A DNA stretch of 64,000 nt from Nemertoderma westbladi (lineage: Eukaryota; Xenacoelomorpha; Nemertodermatida; Nemertodermatidae), in the NCBI GenBank assembly GCA_032718475.1, contig JAUCBJ010007084.1, positions 22,524-86,523 of the forward strand. Reading direction: 5' to 3'. The notes beneath the pieces were generated by a model, which was given only the letters and a program-made list of their open reading frames with translations, ran no database searches and had not been told where the DNA came from. Positions 56,293 to 64,000 of the stretch are shown in pieces; position 1 is the first letter of the stretch, and each line of letters begins with the position of its first letter. The translations under genes were made by a program, and so were the position numbers.

Positions 56293-56587
56293 TTATTGTT
56301 TCATTTATTTGTATTTGTAATTGTTTGAATTTATGCAATATTTGAGATGCAATAGATTTATATTGGTGAATTTAATTTAGATTTATATTGTACTTACTTA
56401 GTAAAGCCTTAAATACGTAAAGTTTGAATTTGTAATTATTTTGTATTGAATCATTACGTAGAAAGGAAGTATTGTTTGAAATTTAATTGTAAATATGTAA
56501 GTACGCCCTAAGTATTCTATAGTTTGATTGATTATTGGTGAAAACCGTATATTTTATGCACGATAATATCCTGTTTTCATGGAGCGG

Positions 56588-58523
56588 TATAGAATTATAT
56601 TCCCTAAATGCCGTGGATTTTCAAAATTTTATTTTATTCGAATTAACTTTGTAAAGATTGCTTTGAGTTCTCATTCGTATTGGTTCTATCATTTGTACAT
56701 CTATCGGTCAAGTGGTTCAGTAGCTCAGTTGGTAGAGCGTTGGAAATTATATGTGTAGTAGGTATCGAGTTCGAATCCTAGTAAGTGCGAATTATTTTTT
56801 GTGCAGAATTTCAACTCATTTAAATTAACCGCTACAAATTAATTGCATTTGTCTGTACCAATGAGGCTGTAGTTATTTGATTGTAACCAATGTCGTGCAA
56901 GTTATATATTAGCTGGACCAATAGCTATCTTTAAAACCTTGTTAGAACCCATAGAACAATCGAGAATTTTCTCGATTGATTGCGGCACAAATTTAGTATA
57001 TAAAGGTGCGATTTCGTTCATTAGTTATCACACTTACACAAACTTCTTATACAATCTATTATATCAATATTCACATCTATTCTGTCGTGCTTAGTTTATT
57101 TCAGATTACATTGTACATATTATTATAATCTTTTGTAATAAAAGTTAGAAATACTAGTCACATCTCAGCCCTTTTCTATCTGTTTTACTATGGATTCACT
57201 ACGGTGAACAAACTCAGGGACAGGATGGCCGGCTAGAGATCGGGCCGCAGCAATGAACGGGAACATCGGGGGAATGTAGACGAGAGACAACCCGCAATAC
57301 CATCTAGAGTTATTCGCCCATCGCCTGAAAGGTTAGACAGCGTTCGATCCTTGCTACCTAAGTGTAAGACCAAAAGATCAAAAGGTAGACGCTGTAAGCC
57401 TAAAATTACATCATAGGGACTGTACTGTCTTGATTCAGGAAAAACCGCAGTAGACCTTCATATTCCTACGGGGGGGAGGGAGAGAGAGCAGAGATACTAG
57501 TACGCAGATAGGACGTAGGCACACCGGTACAAGGCATACACATTGGTTAGGGTGCAGCAAACTGTACGCTTAACTCTTGCTAAGTACAGGTGCGTCTGTG
57601 ACTATTTGCCGTACAACGGTGTCCATTACATCAGAACTTGTAGGCTAGGAGGGTTGCTGTGTTTTCACCTGAATTGGGATTGTACCGTTCAGGCGGTAGG
57701 GCAGTTTACACTAGGCGCAAATAAATTGAGGCTATTAGGGATACTAACATCTACCGTGTCCCCGCCAACGCCCTAATAGGAAGTTACCTGGACTACCTGG
57801 GTGACTAAAATTCTAGATAGGAGCCAGGATAGCTATTAGTAACTGTACGCCTACAGTAGTAAACTAACACATCTCTTCTTAGTATCAGGGACCTGGTACC
57901 TAAAATTGCCGAATTCTGGGCGTAGTATTAACCTTATGCCTGAATTTGAGTCCTGGAAATACGCAAGAGGGGAAGGAACCTTATCATTCGTGAGTATTGG
58001 ACCTACAAGTTACAAAATTAGAATATTTGTAAAATGCACACCGTACCCAGTAATTATATATGTGAAGGAGCAAAACTGCTTTGACCGTTCAGAATTAACA
58101 CACGCGCGTTAGAAATTATTTACACCTCAAAATATATAAAATTAACTTTCGTCCTTACTGCACTTTGCTCGCTAGTTAGACATCTCCAAATCTCTGCCTC
58201 TGTACCTAGCTAGCGTCCCTTTGCCCAACCATATAAATCACACCGCGGCAAAGTATACGAGCCCCTTAGTCCGTCAGCAAGTCAGCCTGATTTTAGGATT
58301 CGCTGCGCGGGATTTTGTTTCATCGAAGTTTGTCTGCTCGTAGACTGTTTTCTGCCTCACCGGTTATAAGAGATCGATACTGCAATATATTCGCTTACTT
58401 AGAGTTTACTGTTTTGGTGAGAAGGTCGGATTTATGATTTGATTTACAAACTTTACAGTAGGATATTGCAGGTATTGTTACCGTCTCTTCCATTTAGTAG
58501 GAATAGGCGTATCTCTTCAATTA
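56588..58523 (+). repeat. 3' LTR of element C
   Basis: Matches 39612-41556 except about six substitutions/one-base changes and loss of 10 bp (near 57390). The right edge merges with the ATT repeat target (58520-58535). Confidence 0.9.
56714..56789 (+). promoter_or_regulatory. tRNA-like block with Pol III A and B boxes in 3' LTR of C
   Basis: Copy of the block in the 5' LTR, A box 56721-56732 and B box 56769-56778. A transcript starting here would run out into the flanking DNA. Confidence 0.6.
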
Positions 58524-58988
58524 TTATTATTATTAAATACAACAACCATTTTTAGGGGGTCGGAGCCCCCCCCCCCCCCCCCCCCCCGCTAATTATTTTC
58601 AAATTTCAATAAAATGCTACGAAATTTGGTATGATGATAGATCGACACCTTTCTTACTGGTGGCCTGGCCGGATTTTTTAATTTATGAGCTATTTCGATA
58701 CGACAAGCCGTTAAAAATCGTCTATTTCGCAATATTTAGCCACCTCTGTCGGCTTTATTTTTCGTCTTTGGAATGCGATCTAGATATCATTAGATCCGCC
58801 TTCATCTGCAGATTCTGAATCTGAAACCCGTTGTAAATTTCACCAAGAACTTCCAGAGATATTAACAAAATTGTAAATTAAAATATATAATAAAAATAAA
58901 AAATAATAAAAAATAAAACGTGTAAATTTTTGTGACGTAAATCGCTATAATTCTAATGTTTTTTTTACTAAATTCTAGAATATTAAAT
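58524..58988. other. AT-rich flank with a 22-base C-run
   Basis: ATT repeat end, then GGGGTCGGAG followed by about 22 C (58566-58587), then AT-rich unique sequence. No gene seen. Confidence 0.6.
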
Positions 58989-59218
58989 ATGGGTATAATG
59001 AAAAAACAAGATGGTGAGTTTTAACTTATCTGACCTGAGTTTATTTCTTATTGAAGTATATTTGACTTATTCTAATTTAGTAAATTTCTTAATGAATTAT
59101 ATTTACTTATTTACAACATATTTACTGTTTTGATTGACACTATTTATTTTACTAGAAACGCAACGCAAGCGTTGCCGTAAGGAGCCCTTTTCACCGAGTT
59201 ATGAAGACCCTGAAATTG
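58989..59218 (+). CDS. possible two-exon start of a host gene
   Basis: ATG at 58989 opens MGIMKKQD and meets a strong 5' splice site, G|GTGAGT at 59013/59014. A pyrimidine/T-rich 3' site TTTTACTAG ends at 59155. Joining 59013 to 59156 keeps the frame and gives a short basic second exon (RKRCRKEPFSPSYEDPEI) that ends before GTATGG. Exons of 25 and 63 bp with a 142-bp intron would suit a compact invertebrate gene. I recognise no family, and downstream exons were not found, so this is only a candidate. Confidence 0.25.
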
Positions 59219-60146
59219 GTATGGTTTTTTGTTTATGTTCAGTTTGTTTACCGTCGATTGGATCAACATTGCCGAGAGCTGGAGTAGAATTATAACCCGA
59301 CATCGCGGCACCTTTATTAGTGTGTATTTGTGTGGATGTGGATATGTTTGTGGTTCCACTATAGCACTAAAGGACTCCAGCCTATTCGAACGTATCGCAA
59401 TATATAAATAAACATACGTGTTGCGTCGGTTTGATTGTTTCGTACGCGTCACAGCAGGCTGGGGTGTTACTGGTTGTTTGGCCGAGGCCGTTAGAGAAAA
59501 GTCAATTGAGTTAATGTTGTTGTTCGACGGTCTGATATGATATATTTGGTTAATTGGATGCAGAATAAGTGATACCGGTATAGTAACTAAACAGCCAATG
59601 TACCCTGGCCCATGTGAGGATCGAACCTTATTATTATTTATACACAATTCCGGGTGTAATCCGGGCTCCTTTACTAAGTGTTGCGGGAAGTGTCAACTTA
59701 TGCAGGGGATTAGTTCGTTAGTGGATACATTGTCTTTATACGCAGTTTCAGTTAGTACCAATAAAACAAGATTTAATAATGCTTAGAACAATAAAAGTGT
59801 ATATTTTAATGTTACAGTAGTTGCAATATTGATAGATAAACCGTCATAAATAAACTGGTAAGAAATAGTAGCCACTTTGAGGAGTGGTACTTGCCTGGGA
59901 ACTAAATAATATACCGTTAGTCCTAAAATCATCTACAACAATTATGTTATATAAACTCAGCTTTAAATACTGGTAAACCAATAATGAATCCAATTTAAGC
60001 ATTTAACCAATCACAGGGCGAGGAATCGCACTGTGCAAATAGAACCAACAACAGTAAGCTGACATTGTAGTTAACTGTTCATTATGAAGCCTAACACAGA
60101 TAAAACTGTAGCCATGGTTACCGTTTACCGTATAAGTAAAGGGCCA
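59219..60146. other. unique AT-rich sequence, no supported gene
   Basis: Apart from the possible exon upstream I see no convincing coding region. A minus-strand open stretch of 167 codons (59144-59647) has no recognisable motif and overlaps the candidate exon on the other strand. Confidence 0.45.
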
Positions 60147-60150
60147 TTAA

Positions 60151-61711
60151 CCCTATTAAACCCGGGGGGGGGGGGGTCAATATGACCCCCCCCGTGGTTT
60201 TTTTATTATAATTCTGAAACAAACGCAGTTGGGAATCTGAAATTTTATGACTTTTCCTAAAAATCTATTGTCTTCCTAGTAGTGAAAACCGTTTTCAAAA
60301 ATATTGGGTACTTTTCGAGTTATAGCACCATTTTTTAACCCTACTTTTGGCACTTTTTTTGAGACGTTTTTTGAAAATTACATTTCATTAAATATGAATT
60401 GTAACATCTCTATTTTTGATTTACACCGGTTTTTTGGTGTTAGAAATTTGATGGAATTCATATAAATTGATTTAGAAATTTCAAACTTGTTTTTTTCGGT
60501 GGGTGCCAAATTTTGGTGCCAGCACCAAATTTTGAATTATGTCAATTTTGTAAATTGATTGTTTGAAACTTGTTTTTTACGCAATTGGGGTTTTTTGGGG
60601 TTCTGGATTCGTTGAAATATATACGAGTTGCACCAAGCGTATCAAACTTGTATTTTTCGGTGCTGTGTGCAAATTTTGGTGCTAGCACGAAATTTTGAAA
60701 ATTCATTCGATAGATAAAATTGCTTGTGACAATTTATTACTTGCGTTTTAGAGGTTTATGGCTGTTCTGAATTCAATGAAATAAATAATTATCGAACTAG
60801 ACATCTCAAACTTGTATTTTTCGGATGTGGGTGCAAAATGTGGTGCTAGCACCAAATTTTGAAAACCATCAAATATATCAATTGATTGTGTCACCTTGTT
60901 TCTTGCGTTATACGGGTTTGTGATGGTTCTGAATTCAATGGAATCAGTAAAAATTTCATAAGAGTTCTCAAACTGGTATTTTTCGCCAGTGGGTGAAAAT
61001 TGTTGTGCCAGCACCAAATTTTGGAAAATATGCAAATTTATCAGTAGATAGTATCACCTTGTTTCTTGCGTTATACGGGTTTATGAGGGTCCTGAATCCG
61101 ATGGAATCAATAAAAACAGCACTGGACATCGCAAACTTGTACTTTTTGGTGATGGGTACGAAATTTGGTGCTAGCACCAAAATTTGCCAAATTACGCCGA
61201 AAAATACAAGTATCAATGATCTGGCATATTAGAAATGTATTCCATTAGAATCAGCGCAATCGAAAACCTGAAAATGTGAATTTATAGCATCGTATAAGTG
61301 AATTTAAAATTGTGTGTTCTACCTGAAAAGTGCTGGTTACTTGTTTTTTTCATTTTTTTCCTACGCAGAGAGGATTAAACGGCCATTTATAGTAATCATA
61401 TCATTTTTAAATATTTTCCAATGTTTTTTGCACCCCAGAAAACCTGTATTGAAAAATAATTAGCCGAAAATGTAACTTTCAAATTTTGTGAAAATTGTGC
61501 ACTACTTGTAATTTTGGTGCTGCAATATAACCACCCCAGTACATTTTTTCGAAAATTTTTTTTTCGGTCGGATCCAGACAAGTGATACCTACGTACAAAC
61601 AAAAAATCAGACGTTTTCGTAAATATTTGTAGATTTTAGAGGGGGGGGGGGGGGTCAATATGACCCCCTCCCGGTATTTGTACAGCATTTTATAGCCCGG
61701 TACTAATAGGG
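60151..61711. mobile_element. piggyBac-like non-autonomous DNA transposon
   Basis: TTAA (60147-60150 and 61712-61715) flanks ends CCCTATTA... and ...TAATAGGG, the target and terminal pattern of piggyBac elements. Subterminal palindromes GGGGGTCAATATGACCCCC lie at both ends (about 60163-60190 and 61646-61670). No transposase ORF. The interior is five diverged tandem repeats. Confidence 0.82.
60500..61200. repeat. 163-bp tandem repeats inside the piggyBac-like element
   Basis: Five units, each marked by GGTGCTAGCACC or a variant at 60515, 60678, 60842, 61004 and 61167 (spacing 162-164). Each also has AACTTGTATTTTTCGGTG upstream. Minus-strand open frames here are by-products of the repeat. Confidence 0.85.
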
Positions 61712-61715
61712 TTAA

Positions 61716-63065
61716 GGTGGTTCTTAAATTTAACGCGCCGCAAATTTCCTTATTATGAATAGAAATTGATAATTCAACAACCGGATTCGTGTACAGTCCC
61801 CTAATTTTTTAATGAAAATACAAAAAATTACACACTAAATAAATTTGGCGCAAAAAAATATAATATTTATGTTACGAATGATATGCACTATGCAAAATAC
61901 TTGGAACATATACATACAGACCTTGCGGTGAAAATACTTTCAGTTTAAAAATATATACGTACATACAAATACATATGCTACATAGACACACACTGCAAAT
62001 GATAAAAATACTTAAATCAAATTTACTTCCAATAAACATTGTTCCATCAAAATAAACTATATTTTATATTTAACTATTGTGTATAACTTTCAACATTCGA
62101 CTAATACTACTAATATAAAAATACAAAAAAAGACACACACCGCTTGGTCTGGCGTTGTAAGATAAGTAAGATTTAAATAATTGTTCAAATTAAACGACAC
62201 AAAAATAAGGGATAGATTGCCAGTCCACCTTATTTAAATAATATATATTTTACTGTGCGCACACAGAATTACATTGTGATGGATATTACTTTTAATATAT
62301 TATTTTTATTAATTATTATATTTTTCGGATATAAATAAATTAGCCAAAAATAAAACACCACCGTGTATCCTAACAGGAAATTTTTTATAAACCCAATGAT
62401 TATTTAATTATTTAATCGGAAGGGGAAATAGACCGGCCAGTCGACATTGATTACTCGACGCGATGTTAGCTCCAGAAACAAACTTCCAGCGAGGGAAGGG
62501 ACAGGCGACATCAAAATCTATCAGATGTCACACAACCATCGGTAATCCAGGGTGTAGACTTCGTCAGCGCCGCGCAGACACGCACTACCGCCAAAGCGCG
62601 TAAGGTGATGCTCGGCTCGGCGCACTTCCCATAACTCACCTGTCAACGGAACTAATTTTCGGACAACCTAATACTGTTATTTACTATCGGTTTTACATGT
62701 TATACTTACCAACCTCTTTTAATCAACTAGGCAATAACACCATATTTGGTAGATTAAATGCCCACAAATCGATTGCATGCAATATCTATAATAACTAACA
62801 TGTATTTCAATAATAAAGGTGTAGCGCTATTAAATTGATAATAGCCGCTCCGCCACTTTCCGTCCTAAGACTATATGTAGTCAAATTAACCTAATAATTA
62901 TTTATGTGAGACTTCAAATCAAGTAATGATTTGTACTAGTTTTATTTTACTTTTTATCATGTAAGTACCAACATTAATTTAACTCGAACATTTATCCCTA
63001 GTCCCCAGTTAAATTAATTAAACGTCAAAGCAGTCTTACATTGAGTTTGTTGTAATTGGAAAAAC
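61716..63065. other. unique sequence with a GC-rich patch
   Basis: Mostly AT-rich with no gene I can support. About 62440-62650 is clearly richer in GC and CpG. On the minus strand ACAG|GTGAGT (about 62634-62643) looks like a 5' splice site at its right edge, so a minus-strand first exon or promoter region is possible. Unproven. Confidence 0.35.
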
Positions 63066-63120
63066 TTAGACTTTCGCCTCATCGAGAGCCATTTCTACGG
63101 TGGCCCACAACTGCCAGGAC

Positions 63121-63441
63121 AGGAAACAAAGAGCAGGGCAAAATAAAAAGAAGCCAGGGCAGAAAACAAAGAGCAGGGCAAAATACAAAGAAGCCAGGGC
63201 AGAAAACAAAGAGCAGGGCAAAATAAAAAGAAGCCAGGGCAGAAAACAAAGAGCAGGGCAAAATAAAAAGAAGCCAGGGCAGAAAACAAAGAGCAGGGCA
63301 AAATACAAAGAAGCCAGGGCAGAAAACAAAGAACAGGGCAAAATAAAAAGAAGCCAGGGCAGAAAACAAAGAGCAGGGCAAAATACAAAGAAGCCAGGGC
63401 AGAAATCAAAGAACAGGGCAAAATAAAAAGAAGCCAGGGAA
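63121..63441. repeat. 40-bp minisatellite (about eight units)
   Basis: Unit of 40 bp made of GAAGCCAGGGCAGAAAACAA and AGAGCAGGGCAAAATAAAAA, with A/C and G/A variants between units. As 40 is not a multiple of 3 and all frames stay open on both strands, the open frames here are not evidence of coding. Confidence 0.92.
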
Positions 63442-63553
63442 GAAATTAAAATATAAAAAAGTATTAATAAAATGCATAACAATAGAGCCGATATCATATA
63501 CAGTATTTATGTTAAATAATTAAAGTAAAAGAATTAATACTGTTTAAATTACC

Positions 63554-64000
63554 ATGGAAAATTCTAACGCGGAACATTACCTATATGAAAAGGAACTTAT
63601 TTCGTACTATTTTAATTGTGGGTACTCATACAATGAAATAATAGGATTTCTAAGTGGTTTTGGACTAAAGCTCAGTTATCGTTCTTTATTGCGGAGGCTA
63701 CTTAGGTATGGGCTTTGCAGACGAAAAAGTGCTTCAACGATTCCAGAGAGGATAATAAGAGCTGAAATTCAGAAGGTAGTTTCGGGACCGGGTTCTCTTG
63801 GAGGATACAGACATGTGTGGCACGCCCTTAAACTAAAAGGACTAACAGTTCCCAGACTGCTAGTGCAACAATTGCTTCAAGAAGTAGATCCGGAAGGTAC
63901 TGCCATTCGTCAATCCCATAAACTTAAACGAAGGGTATATTACAATCCAGGACCAAACCATTCATGGCACATGGATGGATATGATAAAATAAAACCATGG
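63554..64000 (+). CDS. integrase-core-domain protein, N-terminal part (runs off window)
   Basis: ATG in a good Kozak context (ACCATGG) opens 149 codons with no stop to the window edge. The protein starts MENSNAEHYLYEKELISYY, has a helix-turn-helix-like N-terminus (YSYNEIIGFLSGFGLKLSYR, then LLRRLLRYGL), a GGYRHVWHALKLKG segment, and ends WHMDGYDKIKPW, which carries the first Asp of a DDE integrase core. This is the pattern of the integrase-core proteins common in fish and invertebrates (IS3EU/Ginger-like transposase relatives). Whether it is a transposon gene or a domesticated host gene cannot be judged without the rest. Confidence 0.75.
   Translation, partial: MENSNAEHYLYEKELISYYFNCGYSYNEIIGFLSGFGLKLSYRSLLRRLLRYGLCRRKSASTIPERIIRAEIQKVVSGPGSLGGYRHVWHALKLKGLTVPRLLVQQLLQEVDPEGTAIRQSHKLKRRVYYNPGPNHSWHMDGYDKIKPW

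Larger units (their letters stand above)
55666..56587 (+). repeat. 3' UTR of element C with AT-rich tandem-like repeats
   Basis: Noncoding. Strings such as CCGAACTTATGCAATTTATA and TTTAGTAAAACTTATATT recur many times between about 55735 and 56240. Two dispersed hairpins lie in it. It ends in GGAGCGG (56581-56587), the presumed polypurine tract, directly before the 3' LTR. Confidence 0.75.
39612..58523 (+). mobile_element. BEL/Pao element C, nearly complete (about 18.9 kb)
   Basis: Plus-strand BEL retrotransposon with two LTRs of about 1.94 kb that differ at only about six places plus a 10-bp indel. It inserted into an (ATT)n stretch, and TTATT flanks both ends. Order: LTR, leader with three hairpins, gag, protease-RT-RNase H-integrase, spacer, ORF3, AT-repeat 3' UTR, LTR. 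Gag has a TGA and a one-base deletion, and pol has one TGA; the rest is open. Recently active by LTR similarity. Confidence 0.93.

Noticed and set aside
60748-61216. Minus-strand ORFs in the piggyBac-like element
   Set aside because: They follow the 163-bp repeat and resemble no transposase.
63066-63497. Long open frames on both strands over the 40-bp minisatellite
   Set aside because: All are by-products of a repeat lacking stops; unit length is not a multiple of three.

Overview
The window is animal (metazoan) nuclear DNA, most likely from a marine or aquatic invertebrate. It is AT-rich, has no bacterial-type genes, and is almost wholly built of transposable elements: three very long BEL/Pao LTR retrotransposons, an APE-type LINE, a tRNA-like SINE repeated three times, a piggyBac-like non-autonomous DNA transposon, satellites, and the start of an integrase-core gene at the right edge. 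I cannot name the species.

Layout. Element A is an old, decayed BEL copy on the minus strand (1-2362 and 22420-34960; its 3' LTR lies beyond the left edge). Element B is a younger BEL copy of a different subfamily, also on the minus strand (2363-22419, about 20 kb). It is inserted inside the third ORF of A, with a 5-bp target duplication GCCCT on both sides. A LINE follows on the plus strand (about 35300-39611), interrupted by three tandem copies of a 343-bp SINE-like unit. Element C (39612-58523, plus strand) is a nearly complete copy of the same subfamily as A, inserted in the (ATT)n tail of the LINE; its LTRs are almost identical. After it come unique sequence with two possible small exons (58989-59218), a piggyBac-like element (60151-61711) with TTAA target duplications, a GC-rich patch, a 40-bp minisatellite, and a partial integrase-core CDS (63554-64000).

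How the BEL elements are organised. Each has 5' LTR, structured leader, coiled-coil Gag, DUF1759-like Gag and CCHC knuckle, DUF1758-like aspartic protease, RT, A17/RNase H, a variable linker, an integrase, then a separate third ORF of about 1240 codons in the env position, and the 3' LTR. ORF3 is not an envelope: it has a CxxC...CxxH zinc site, a region matching the three motifs of DEDDy 3'-5' exonucleases (DxE, D, YxxxE), three tandem CCHC knuckles, and an Arg/Gly-rich tail. It is uninterrupted in B and C although gag-pol is broken in both.

The most unusual signal is a set of short hairpins (stem of 5-7 bp, 4-base loop) spread along each BEL element in coding and noncoding parts. A and C share one stem (AGaCT/AGcCT); B has a different one (CCAAACC/GGTTTGG). 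There are eight sites per element, seven of them in matching places. At one alignable ORF3 position the two subfamilies carry their own hairpin at the same site. Loops vary while stems are kept, and many sites have additional site-specific complementary arms outside. I know of no described equivalent.
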